In this document: positions 46,468-57,168 of the stretch, piece after piece | Layout: the number at the start of each line of letters is the position of its first letter | How positions within the stretch are numbered: position 1 is the first letter of the stretch | From: Trichaptum fuscoviolaceum | Lineage: Eukaryota; Basidiomycota; Agaricomycetes; Hymenochaetales; Trichaptaceae | Assembly: GCA_910574455.1 (NCBI GenBank) | Contig: CAJSYZ010000005.1 | Location: forward strand, 1,054,001 to 1,118,000 | Length of the DNA stretch: 64,000 bases | Direction of reading: 5' to 3' | Notes under the pieces: generated by a model | What the model was told of the DNA's origin: nothing | The model's database searches: none | What the model saw: the letters and a program-made list of their open reading frames with translations, nothing else | Made by a program: the position numbers and the translations under genes

Positions 46468-49400
46468 ATGTCTCAGCACCCTCGTTTTCAGAATTATGAC
46501 CCCTCTGATGTCCCAATTCCCACTACTCGACCAGCAGTCTCTAAACCACCAGCAGCGGGCACTATACGCCGAGCCAAGACACTTACCCGACCGGAGCGTG
46601 GTGTAGCACCTGCACCATTAATTAAGGCTCCTGTACCACTCCTGCCATCGCCATCTGGCACGCTTCCGACAGCGAACAAGCCCCCGCCTGACTCGGGATG
46701 GGACGCCTGGCGCGTCTTCTCTCGCATCGTCTCCTTCTGGGCTCCAGGCGTTCTCCTCAGCTCGTTGGGCGGTCTGAAGGACAAGAATACGCAGCAGGCA
46801 TGGAGAGAGAAGATTGCGTTGTGCTTTGTGGCACTGGTGATGGGCGGCGTCGTGGGTTTTGCGACAGTGGGGATGCAGCGGGTGCTATGTCCAAGCGACT
46901 CTACCGATGACACTTCACGCTTTTCTCGCAAGGGTACCGTACCTGGGAGCGTCAGTGTCCAGGGGTTTCTCTTCAAGGTCTCCCCGAATTCGCAGCCACA
47001 AAACGGCATCAATCTACTGCAACTCTCGCAAACACCTGGTCAGGATGTCACCACTCTCTTTACCCGCGACGCCGCGCAGTTTCACGCGTGCAGTGGCTTG
47101 AACTTCAGAGTCGCGCAGGACGCCCCCTGCAATTCCCAGTCTTCCTGTCCACTCTCTAATCTCAACTCCTCCACGACGTTCTCAAGTCTAGGACTTACGA
47201 ACACATCACTTATTGTTGGATACGATTGGGACCAAGTCGCAAAGCTGCAGAACTACTTTGTGATTGATGGCGCAGTGCTCAACATGAACCCTTACATCAG
47301 TCTTCACCCTAATGCTATTCAAGGCGACAATGTCGATCTCGCTTTACGGACACTGCTAAAATCCAATGGGAACGACGGCACCCGTCTTTTCTATAATCGT
47401 GCCGATATCAGGTCCTCGGTCAACTGCCTGAAGGAACGATACTATGCAGGCAACATAGACAAAATCACTCCGGGGTGCATGGCCTCACAGCTGCTGCTAT
47501 ACGCCGGTCTTATTGTCGTCCTTAGTCTGGTGCTTGCTCGCTTCGCCATGGCTTGCATATTCAACTGGTTTCTATCAGCACGGTTGGCTGGGCCTCCAGA
47601 CTCCGGGCAGCTGAATCGCTCAGCAATTAGCCCCGCTGTCCTCCCGGAAGGTGCAAATGTTGCGATCGACAACCGGGCAGGCACAGCGCCATGGGCGAAT
47701 CCGAAGTTGAAGAAGGGTGCGAAAACGCCCCCAAAAAGCGTCAAGTCCTACACTTCCACGGATACTTCGGTGTCGCCGACCATAACACTTGCACAAATTG
47801 GAGCAGAACTGTTTGCAGTCTGCCTTGTGACGTGTTACTCAGAAGGTGAAGACTCGCTGCGAACGACTTTAGATTCTATTTCGACGACCACATATTCCGA
47901 TCAGCGTAAACTGTTATTCGTCGTAGCCGATGGTATGATTACGGGCGCGGGTGAGAAGCGAAGTACGCCAGATATTTGTGTGAGCCTATTGGATGCGGAC
48001 GCGCGGTTTGGAAACCCTGTGCCGATGAGCTATGTTGCGGTTGGATCTGGGAAGAAACAGGAGAATAGGGCGATGGTATATGCTGGCCATTACAGTACGT
48101 TTTTCATTCTTTATTCCGTATATACAAGCTTATATAACATAAATCAGCTGTTGCTGGGTGCCGTACACCGACTGTCATTATTGTCAAATGTGGAACTGAG
48201 GAAGAGGCTCGGACGGACAAGAAACCTGGGAATCGAGGAAAGCGTGATAGTCAGCTTATACTCATGAACTTCTTCTCGCGTGTGACATACAACGACCGTA
48301 TGACGCCTCTTGACTTCGACCTCTTCCGCAAGATACACGTGCTAATGGGAGTCACGCCAGACTTTTTTGAAGTTTGCTTGATGGTGCGTGTCGATCCCAG
48401 CTATCATGTCAATCATTGTATCTAAGCTTAATCTGACATTCTTTGTCATTAAGGTTGATGCCGATACCAAAGTCTATCCCGACTCACTAAGGTATCTAGT
48501 CAACTGTATGCATCACGACCAGATGATCATGGGCGTATGTGGCGAGACACGGATCGCGAACAAGCGACAATCATGGGTTACGGCAATTCAGGTTTACGAG
48601 TACTTTATCTCACATCATCTGGCGAAAGCATTCGAGTCGGTCTTCGGTGGTGTTACCTGTTTGCCTGGGTGTTTCTCCATGTTCCGACTTAAAGCACGCA
48701 AGGCATCGGGCGACGATTGGGTGCCGCTAATTATTAAGCCTGAAATTGTACGAGAGTACAGTCAGTGCGAGGTCACGACCCTTCACCAGAAGAACTTACT
48801 TCTACTAGGAGAAGATCGATTTCTGACAACTTGTCTTCTTCGTACCTTCCCGAACCGCAAGATGATGTTCCTACCACAGGCCAAGTGTCGTACCGTTGCA
48901 CCAGATACATTCTCGGTCTTGCTTTCCCAGCGTCGGCGATGGATCAATTCGACTATTCATAACCTGATGGAGCTCGTACTGGTGCAGAATCTGTGTGGCA
49001 CGTTCTGCTTTAGCATGCAGTTTGTCGTGCTCATGGATTTAGTCGGTACCACGGTCCTACCTATCGCTATTGCCCTCACATATTCATTGATTGTTGGTAT
49101 GGCGCTGAATCCACCACATACCTTTGAGGAGGCAATTCCTTTGATGCTTCTCCTTGCAGTCATTGGTTTACCAGCAATCTTAATCTTGATCACGACGAGA
49201 AAGGTAGTCTATATCTTTTGGATGTTAATCTACTTGCTAGCGCTGCCAATCTGGAATTTTGTTCTGCCTGTCTATTCCTTCTGGCATTTCGACGATTTTT
49301 CATGGGGAGAAACACGGTACGCCTTTGGTCAACGCATCATATACTCTATTAGTAACAACTGATCGACTTCTGTACATAGAAAAGTGGCAGGAGAAGGCAA

Positions 49401-50145
49401 GGGAGAAGCTCACGGAGAGGGTGGCGGTGTATTCGATGGTTCGACGGTTCCTATGCGCCGCTGGGAGGACTGGGAGCGTAGTCGATTGCGGAAGATCAAG
49501 CGCGAAGAGCGTCGTCGTCGTGAGATGGAACGAGCATTCCCAAGAGGGTACGATGCTGATGGCAACAGACTCAATGTCCGTTCAGAGGTCTACAGTCAAT
49601 ATGACGGCTCAGACACCGTCTCTCTCGCATCGTCTGACGAGGATCAATGGGGGCCTCAAATTGGAGCATACAACGAAAATAGCTCAGCCTACCCTCCTCC
49701 CCCCGCAGGAGTACTACTGCCTCGGAACGAACTTCTTGCCACGGCAAACACTGTCGATGCGTCAGATCTAGAAGCCATGCTGGAGCATGGGTTTGATAGC
49801 AATCGAAGTTCGCCTGGGCCTGGTTCAAGTGCCAATCCATCAAGTCAGAACCTTCTGCAAAATTCGTCAAGCCAGAATCTGCCAAGGTACCAACTGTCGG
49901 ACGCCGCACCCAAGCCACGATTTGATGCGTACACAGCACCTGCCAACGGGGGCTATATGCCTGTACCACCGAGGACAGTCGTATCTCCCGTGTCACCGAC
50001 TGTGCCTACGAACGGCGCGAGCTCCGCGATCGGTGTTGTGCAAACGCATGCACGCAGAAGAAGCGGTGGTGGTGGACGTTCAGGCTCAGGGCCCAATGGG
50101 TATGGTCCTTTAGGACCACTTGACCCTGGAGGAGGGAGGATTTGA
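46468..50145 (+). CDS. Chitin synthase, class IV (division 2) type
   Basis: This plasma-membrane glycosyltransferase makes cell-wall chitin from UDP-GlcNAc. Four exons, 46468-48094, 48148-48383, 48454-49316 and 49380-50145, sum to 3492 nt (1,163 residues). The N-terminus is Pro-rich and lacks a myosin motor, ruling out class V. Membrane helices lie near residues 115-135 ([20 protein letters not shown]) and 340-365. The catalytic part shows [25 protein letters not shown], the [12 protein letters not shown] aspartates, [22 protein letters not shown] and [12 protein letters not shown] near residue 779. A cluster of C-terminal helices ends in [13 protein letters not shown] charged, low-complexity tail of about 250 residues follows. 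The absence of a myosin domain with this motif set points to class IV. Confidence 0.94.
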
Positions 50146-51144
50146 GGTTGTGTATAAACTGGGCATAACATATTGTGATTATATTGGTGACGACCGTGAC
50201 GGTACGCCGGACGCTCTGCTTTCATATTCTTTTTTGCATGTCTTCTTTGCTCTCTACCACGCATATTCTACCGCGCATCCTGATTCCCTTATCAATCTCT
50301 ATACCCGGGTCGTCGTCGCGTGCTGTCGCCGCGCAACCCAGCTTTGCATGACGTCTCGGATTCACTCTCGTACACTCTACCCCTCTCCCCGCCTAATCTT
50401 ATCTTCCTGTTATCATCATCATCTCATCATACGTTGACCTACCGCACTCCCGCCCTTCATCCATTCCCTCCCACGTCGTTCATCATCGTCGCTTCCACGA
50501 CTTGTGAATGTCCTTCGTGCTTTACGTTTGGGGACCATTATTTGAATACTATGTAAATTGATTGACTCCCCTGATCGTACGTTGGCATAGGCTGAAGCTC
50601 GTGTTCGTCCGCTCGTTTGCTCCACACATATTTCTCTTCTCTTCTGTTTCGTTCTTTCCTTTCACCACTCTTTTCTCATTATAGGTGATCATACTCGCAT
50701 GTCTCATCATAGTTTACTCGACGCAATAGAACTGGAAATATCTCATCGGACTCGTAGTAATATTTGTGGACGACATGAAGTCGTTAGGGACCAACGTCAA
50801 GTTCCTTACTTCTTCGGCCCTGATCAGTTCCTGTCGGGATAATGGTCGATCTCATGTACTGCATATAGGACAAGACAGCGATGGGAAAGTTGAATGTCTC
50901 AAACCCCAAGGGATATCTTGCTCGCAGTGGACGCGAGGGTTGGGATGTGAGTAAAAATCAGGTTATGCATGGAGTCAAACCTACATCCTTCTGAGCCGGA
51001 TTAATTACGCACAAACGCAATTCACAGGTGATGAACACCGTAACGGCCCTCGCAGATCAACTTGACATCCGTCAGGTGTATTGTTAGATTACGGCATGAG
51101 GTACATTTGACTCTTTATGCTGGCCTAACGCCATTGATACTGTC
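50146..51144. other. Convergent 3' region
   Basis: Pyrimidine-rich DNA from about 50,200 to 50,660 is probably the chitin synthase 3' UTR. A 62-codon frame at 50,766 is unsupported. No repeat is seen. Confidence 0.4.
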
Positions 51145-51471
51145 TCACAATTCCTCTGTTCATGTGATCGTTAGATGTTGAAGAAGATCTCATTGCGTGG
51201 ACCTTAGCTCACCACAATCGACGGTGCAAGTTCCACCGACACAGCCCTCAGCGTCAGGAAACTCCGCGCAGCACTCCTGGCATAATGCCCGGCATTGCTG
51301 AAAAGGACGTCAATGAATTAGAGCTTACATGTCGATGTCGGATGCTGGCAATACATGTGTACTCACGCTGTGCGTGGTGACGAATTCACAATCGGAGTTG
51401 ATTTGTGGTACCGGAAGGGCAAACGCGTATAGAGCGGTAATCAATCCTAGAACAACTAGCAGAGATCGCAT
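51145..51471 (-). CDS. Small secreted eight-cysteine protein, copy B
   Basis: Three exons, 51471-51367 (105 nt), 51297-51213 (85 nt) and 51155-51145 (11 nt), sum to 201 nt, 66 residues. Residues 1 to about 18 form a signal peptide (MRSLLVVLGLITALYAFA). The mature part begins near LPVPQINSDC and has eight cysteines spaced C-x8-C-x3-C-x2-CC-x8-C-x4-C-x3-C, with FPDAEGC in the middle and an acidic end. Donors are GTGAGT and GTGAGC. A 27-bp box and a TATA box precede it. The size, signal peptide and even cysteine number fit a disulfide-stabilised apoplastic or wall protein; effector, antimicrobial and signalling roles are all open. It is not a hydrophobin, whose pattern is C-CC-C-C-CC-C. No family name is known to me. 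Confidence 0.8.
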
Positions 51472-51698
51472 GGTGACTCGGAGATCGTTGTTGGTAGACG
51501 GTAGTGGAGTGACAGCGATGTGAGGACTGGGGTTGTGAGTGCATACCACGCTGGCTTTATAGTCTGATCAGAGGTCAGAAGTATCATAAAAATGGTCAAA
51601 TCATTTATGTCATTATAAGTCTGTGGCCTGCTCACTTGTTACAGAAATAAATATAGCAGATGAGATGTTTTCTGCATAGAAAGCCACCGACAGATAAG

Positions 51699-51725
51699 GG
51701 CCATTCAGTTATAACTAGGTGTCAC
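51699..51725 (-). promoter_or_regulatory. Conserved upstream box, copy B
   Basis: On the minus strand GTGACACCT, seven variable bases, ACTGAATGGCC. Its end lies 228 bases before the copy B ATG, the same as in copy A. Confidence 0.6.
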
Positions 51726-52046
51726 AGTTGTCTCAAGGTCGACATAGCGCAGTAAATACTGCTCAGACTTCAACCTAACTTAGCCTATCAATAACCGCTA
51801 GGATAAAGCAGGGCTGGAAAGTTGTGGTCAGTATATGACAAGAATAGTTCGCGTGTGCGCAGAAAGAATTATGGACGTGGCCTCGCGTACCGTCAATTCC
51901 AGTGTCCCCATCCAACAGAGAAATGGTAAACAATTTCACAGTGAAGATTGCCATGCCTTGCTATTTGCGGGATAAGATAGCAGATGCAGTGTCGACGCGT
52001 TTGAGGCACTCTATCTTAACCGACTTGCACCGCTCGAGTCTTGAAG

Positions 52047-52580
52047 ATGGCGAACACCAACTCACCCGGTCCTGCTGTTCCGGTTTTAGTGTCATCTTTG
52101 GGACCAGTTCATCTGAATCAAAAAGTTCGAATTGCCGGGAGGTGAGCTCTCATATATGTCGTTAATTTACAGATCACTCACAGAACGAAGAATTCTTTCA
52201 TATGACCGCGATACGCAGATTATGCTGATGATGGACGAGGAAAACTACGCCTGCCTGATCGACATCTCTTTATGCCTTGAAGCCGTGCTGTCGTCGAGCA
52301 ATCTGCGAGAACCGAAGACGATTGCTACCGCCATAGGTTACCTGGAACATTCACCTGTAAGCTCGTGTTTCCTCCTGCCACTTCGAACACATTGACGAGG
52401 GTCCTTTAGACAGAGCTACCCATTCCGACTATCCCACCTTTCATAGATCCACCAGTCGTGGATACGCGGCTTGTGCTTCGAGCTATTCTGCTCACATCTA
52501 CTCCCGACCTAGACTTGGTTCTTTGGAGAACCAGTATTCATGCGAGAGAAAACATCAATATAATTGCAATAGACTCATGA
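52047..52580 (+). CDS. TEN1-like OB-fold protein (CST telomere complex)
   Basis: Three exons, 52047-52141, 52191-52356 and 52410-52580, sum to 432 nt, 143 residues. After a short N-terminus (MANTNSPGPAVPVLVSSLGP) the protein reads VHLNQKVRIAGRILSYDRDT and then LMMDEENYACLIDISLCLEA, the strand pattern of a small OB fold as in Ten1. Later LRAILLTSTPDLDLVLWRTS would form the last strands. Ten1 binds Stn1 in the Cdc13/CTC1-Stn1-Ten1 complex that protects and fills in telomere ends. The call rests on length, strand pattern and motif resemblance, since the family is poorly conserved. The first acceptor is AAG, the weakest point. No start lies upstream in frame. Confidence 0.6.
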
Positions 52581-52875
52581 TGCAAGTTCAAGCTCACCCT
52601 CTACCCATATACACAATGTTATTCCAGTGAAGCGCTTGTAAACTTATCACCAATTGTTGAAGATGTTGAGAGCTCGAGTGAAGTTCAACCAATCAGTAGC
52701 ATCCGTTTTCGGCATGAAACGCGTGTGCCAATGTCCACTGGCACTGGCACCGCGCGAACTCCAACTCGCAGTCTCGCACTATCTAGCTTGCATCCTCTAC
52801 TGGCATTGCAGAACTCTACAATCCAAGTATCTGTAGCAGATATTAGCATATAAAACTACGGGAGACTGGTGGTAT

Positions 52876-54501
52876 ATGAGACGTGCGCATTTCGTTTTGA
52901 AGAGGAGTAGCAGGGCTACCGAAAGGTGAGTAAATTCATGCTATTGAAACTATACTAGTTGATGTTAAAAGACCAAATCTCAGCTCTGGAGCTGCTCTTC
53001 GCTCACGAACATCACTACGACTTGACTCAGTCAGCTCGTCGAATAACCCGATATTGGAGATACAAGGTTCACGATGCATAAGTATCGGTAGCACGAACAG
53101 CTTCGTCACACACCGGGCGCGTGATTGCTGTAGTCTCACAGCCTATTCAACGCCTCTCCAATACCTGCGTTACCAATCGACCAATTCTCCACAGCCATCA
53201 ATATTGGCAAGTAGTACGGTCGATCCTTTACCGCCCGTGGGCAGTAAGGGCAAAGAGAAGGCAAAGGTCGAACTTCGTCCGGGTCCGGCCAAGCTAGCAA
53301 CACCTTCCAGCCCCACTGCTCAGCAGAAATCGACGGCGACGACTAAGCCTTCCTCTCAGACACCGGAAACTACATCGAAACCTCATCCTACGAAACCACC
53401 ACCAGTATCAGTTACTCCCAAGACAGACGGTGTGCTTAAAGAGGAGGAGAATTCAAGTATAATTGAGATTGCGAAGAAGGATGTGGAGATTGCAGCGCAG
53501 CATGGGATATTGGCTCCACCTCCCCCAGATGCAGGACTCGCGCGAAGACTGTTCCATCAGGCGAAGGAACTCTTCGTATGCCTTCTCATTGATGTATGAG
53601 GTCGGATGAGGCTGATATTCTCAACAGAAATTTTACTGGGCTGGAATGAAACTAATTCCTGCGAATCGGAGAGAAGTGCTGAAGATTCAGGAGCGAGTTA
53701 AATCTGGTGGTGCACCAATGACTTGGCGGGAGCATAGGTTCATTGTGACAAACAAATCTGATTTGTTCAAGTACGTTACCACATCTCTCCCGCTGCGTAT
53801 TGTTAATCTATCTCGCATTTCTTTGCGTTCAGATTGGTGCCGTTCGTCTTGATTGTTGTTATCATCGAGGAGATTATACCCCTTATCGTGATGTATGCAC
53901 CCGGGATGTTGCCTTCTACTTGTGTGCTCCCATCGCAAAGAGCTCGCATAGATGCAAAGCGGCACACGCGTCAGCGGGAAGTATATGAAATTGTCAAAGA
54001 ACTTCCTATTTTTAGCGATTACAACGCCCAAGAAGTCAACTTGAATTCCTTTGATTTTGACGAAATCAAGGTTCTTTGCAAGTAGGTCTTGTCTTTGTGT
54101 GCGATCCATTTGTCTGGCTTACAAATTACCCACTGTTCAGAGGAATTGGTTTAGGGTATTATGGTGTGCATTCGATCTTGCGTCGACGGCTCCGGAATTA
54201 TCTCTGTGCCATTGCTGAGGATGATGCGCTTCTTCTCGCGGAGGGCAAAGGGGCCAGGTTGAAGCAGGATGAGATTGTAGAGGCTCTTTGGGAACGCGGG
54301 ATGTAAGTCGTTGAACTATTGTGCGTTTGTGTGTACTAACGTATATTGTTAAGCCTCGCGGATGCCTTCAGTGCCGTCGAGCAGCGCAATCGTTTGCGAT
54401 GGTGGTTAGATAGCGTGAAGGCAGCTTCTTCCGATATTCCGCCAGAGGATGTACGCGTTCAGCTCTATCTCAAGATGCTTCAGCAGTACAAGTCATCATG
54501 A
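52876..54501 (+). CDS. LETM1-domain mitochondrial inner membrane protein (Mdm38/Ylh47 family)
   Basis: Six exons, 52876-52925, 52984-53575, 53628-53770, 53833-54081, 54141-54302 and 54354-54501, sum to 1344 nt (447 residues). The start MRRAHFVLKRSSRATESSG plus Arg/Ser-rich continuation suits a mitochondrial presequence. A Pro/Thr/Lys-rich linker follows. The LETM1 region starts at about residue 215: FYWAGMKLIPANRREV, TWREHRFIVTNKSDLFKLVPF, then one membrane helix (VLIVVIIEEIIPLIVMYAPG) and MLPSTC. Family members maintain K+/H+ exchange and help ribosomes insert inner-membrane proteins. No EF hand is visible and the soluble C-terminal part is shorter than in human LETM1, so which family member it is remains uncertain. 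Confidence 0.88.
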
Positions 54502-55168
54502 CCTTCGTCCTAATATTCATGCCTGTTGCGTCCTTCATTAACCTAAATTACCCGCTCTTACTATTGAATGCGACATTCATTGCATAGATAACTAATTTAA
54601 CAAACTACAATAAACACCTCTCATATTCTCAGGCGTACTTTGAGTTGCTCATGAGCGTCCTCCAGGCGTTTTCGCAAATCGTGTTTTATTTGACGAATTG
54701 TTGCGCATTGAAAGGTAAAGCCGAGCAAACTTCGGCATTCTAGTTTATCTTGAAGCTTCACTCTACAAACTATTCTCATAAGGACCTTTGCGTTCAGAGC
54801 CGATTGGATTCTCAATTTGCTTTCCTAATACTAATGGTTAGTCAACAGATAAGTGACAGACAAAAATGATAATACTATTACTCATGGCCCATGGGTTCTG
54901 TCGTCACAATGGCATACAAGAAATAAGGAGAACCGTACGAGATTGGAAGAGGGATCTACGCGTATGTTTTTTAAACCCATAACATTGCCGGTTCAAGAGA
55001 CTAGACCCTTATTTTATCCATGCCCTATCGCCGTTTGCAAATCGTCTCGTATACGGCAATCTCATATCCGCTGTGAGTATATTGTGAAGCTACATATCTT
55101 CAGACCGGACATGATTGTGAATGGAAAAATCAAGTTTGATTATTCTACATGTTATTGACAGGGCTACA
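54502..55168. other. Convergent 3' region
   Basis: It lies between the LETM1 gene and small secreted protein copy C, which is on the other strand. A 64-codon minus-strand frame at 54,621-54,815 has ordinary composition but no start, splice or family support. Confidence 0.4.
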
Positions 55169-55484
55169 TCACAAATCCTCTGTACACGCCTCTTGTTAAC
55201 TGTCCATAGAAAATCCATTTGAATAAGTCACGAGCTCACCACATGTAATCACGCATTGACCACCCTTACATCCCTCAGCATCGGGAAATTCTGTGCAACA
55301 GTCTTGGCACAATGTATGGCATAGCTGAGAATTACCAATAAATCGGAACTCAACAAAACAGTGCTCAAACTAGACTTACGTTGTGGGCAGCGGCAAACTC
55401 ACAATCGGAGTTGATCTGCGGCGAAGGAAGGGCAGAGGCGTACAGTGCGGTAATCAGGCCTAGGACAACGAGGAGGGAGCGCAT
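55169..55484 (-). CDS. Small secreted eight-cysteine protein, copy C
   Basis: Three exons, 55484-55380 (105 nt), 55324-55240 (85 nt) and 55179-55169 (11 nt), give 66 residues, the same exon lengths as copy B. The signal peptide is MRSLLVVLGLITALYASA, followed by LPSPQINSDC. All eight cysteines are in the family spacing, with FPDAEGC and an acidic end. Donors are GTAAGT and GTGAGC. This is the intact partner of copy A in the inverted duplication and shares its promoter almost base for base: the 27-bp box, TATAAAA 75 bases before the ATG and the GCAGCCAGGTCAT leader. Function is unknown, as for copy B. Confidence 0.82.
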
Positions 55485-55552
55485 GGTATCGCGGTAATAG
55501 TCTGGATGACCTGGCTGCAGTTGATGAAGAACTCGTGGATATAGTATAGCTG

Positions 55553-55559
55553 TTTTATA
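55553..55559 (-). promoter_or_regulatory. TATA box of copy C
   Basis: TATAAAA on the minus strand, 75 bases before the copy C ATG and inside the shared TATAAAACAGCTATACT motif. Confidence 0.6.
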
Positions 55560-55708
55560 CCCGTGGAAAGCAGCCAGGAGTATCGAAGCATGTATTACTC
55601 GAATCCTTTGGCATAGTTGGGTCCCTATCTCTTGGCTTGACCCAGGAGTGAACGTTTTCTCCATGGCTCGATGTTTTGTGAGAAAGTTCTGCTTCCTAGG
55701 TAGAAAAA

Positions 55709-55735
55709 GGCTATTCAGTTGAGATTAGGTGTCAA
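55709..55735 (-). promoter_or_regulatory. Conserved upstream box, copy C
   Basis: On the minus strand TTGACACCT, seven variable bases, ACTGAATAGCC, ending 225 bases before the copy C ATG. Confidence 0.6.
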
Positions 55736-56122
55736 GTTGATCTCAACGTAGGGCAGCAGTTTTTGCCCCTCTAACTGTTGGCAGAAGCTTAGTAGTATGC
55801 GAATCAATAGAGCATGCTGAGACGGATGGCATGCTATGGGGTTCACGATACGACGGTATGCACATCAGAACCTCCCAAACAATGATGGCCCTGATCCTTT
55901 GGACCCTGTCAATATAGCAGCGGTGCTGGAGAATAGATAAGCTACAGATAAAGAAGCCATATTTAAAATGGATCGAACTGTCGTTTCTTAGGAAAGAGAG
56001 AAAGCTACAGTCAGTCCGGACTCCGACTCATTTGAAGTTAGACTGCCGAGGCTCGGCCGGACTTCTCCGGACTTCTCAATGATCTGCGTATTGTCCATGA
56101 TCGGCACTGGCAGATCCAGAAG

Positions 56123-56841
56123 CACCGCTCGAAAAGAACTCCTTGCAATTCCCACAGATGTCAGTATCTTGACTCTAGCGAATGTGTGAGAATAAATTGT
56201 TGGGATTTTTTATGTATGATATTATTTCAATCCAAACAACTACAAGTAAATGAAGAGTATACTTCGCTGACCTGAGTACATGGCTCACATGCTCAGAGGA
56301 ATCGTTCTTGGTTTCAAGTAATCCTCTCTTTATCTTCCACAAGCGGGCGAAAGTCTCAAGCATGTGCCTCATATGTGCTTTGTATACCATGAGTCTCACC
56401 CATGTCAGATATTAGGCACAAGCCACGATAACAAGCACTATTAATATGCAAGGCCTGGAGAGGTACAAAAATCATTATGTTTTTCGATCATAATTAATCA
56501 AACTAGTATCTGAACAATAGAATCGACGTGAGAGATGGGATTTACTTCTGCGAATCTTTATACAATGGAACCTTGCTCAGTGCTGAGATCATTACTCGAC
56601 CGGACGGCCGTCAGAGCATAATACATATGTATGTGCCTTATTATTGTTTTCCCATGCCAAATCAGACGTCATACAGGTGATTATTGCTCGCGAATCCTCC
56701 TAGAATGTGTCTCCTCCGACCACGGACATGCCGCTACTGTGGTAGATAAGACTCTGATTTGAACGATATAAACTGACGGTGACTCCCGACAAGCATAGTA
56801 ACACCTCCTTTCTCTCACTACTATAGTCATTACTGTCAGAT
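56123..56841. other. Intergenic region before copy D
   Basis: AT-rich. TATAAA at 56,767-56,772 lies 75 bases before the copy D ATG. The 27-bp box of copies A-C was looked for at the matching distance and is absent. Confidence 0.45.
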
Positions 56842-57168
56842 ATGCGCTATCTCCAAGCCCAAGTTCTCATCGTTTTCACCCTTATTCCAATGTTCTATGC
56901 CTATGCACTACCGTCTCCGCAAATAAATTCAGACTGCATTTTCGTTACAACCCACAGCGTTCGTGCGGAGACTAGAAGCATTCATGCTGTAAGACTTACT
57001 GTATTGACAGGAATGTATTGATCTCTGCCAACAATGTTGCGACATGTTTCCAGATGCCGCAGGATGTGTAGGGGGAGGAATTGGGGAGTGTTTGATCGAC
57101 TGCAGTAAGTTAGCTCACTTTACTGTATCCATTTAGTAAATATTGACAAGTTTGCAGCGGAGGAATGA
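56842..57168 (+). CDS. Small secreted eight-cysteine protein, copy D
   Basis: Three exons, 56842-56958 (117 nt), 57011-57104 (94 nt) and 57158-57168 (11 nt), sum to 222 nt, 73 residues. The signal peptide differs from the other copies (MRYLQAQVLIVFTLIPMFYA), but the mature part begins LPSPQINSDC as in copy C. The eight cysteines are C-x8-C-x3-C-x2-CC-x8-C-x7-C-x3-C, with a three-residue insertion between the sixth and seventh. The first donor is GTTCGT, unlike copies B and C but like copy A, which is unusual. It is the most diverged member and lacks the shared upstream box. Confidence 0.75.

Larger units (their letters stand above)
55169..56122 (-). repeat. Segmental duplication, copy 2 (inverted relative to 44,640-45,610)
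   Basis: Landmarks are those listed for copy 1, in the same order when this stretch is read on the minus strand. Divergence is visible throughout, so the duplication is not very recent. No target-site duplication or transposon end was found at the borders. Confidence 0.75.

Noticed and set aside
54621..54815. 64-codon minus-strand frame next to the LETM1 gene
   Set aside because: Composition is plausible, but there is no partner exon, start or known family.
51145..57168. Hydrophobin identity for the eight-cysteine proteins
   Set aside because: Hydrophobins have the order C-CC-C-C-CC-C; here there is a single CC pair in the order C-C-C-CC-C-C-C.
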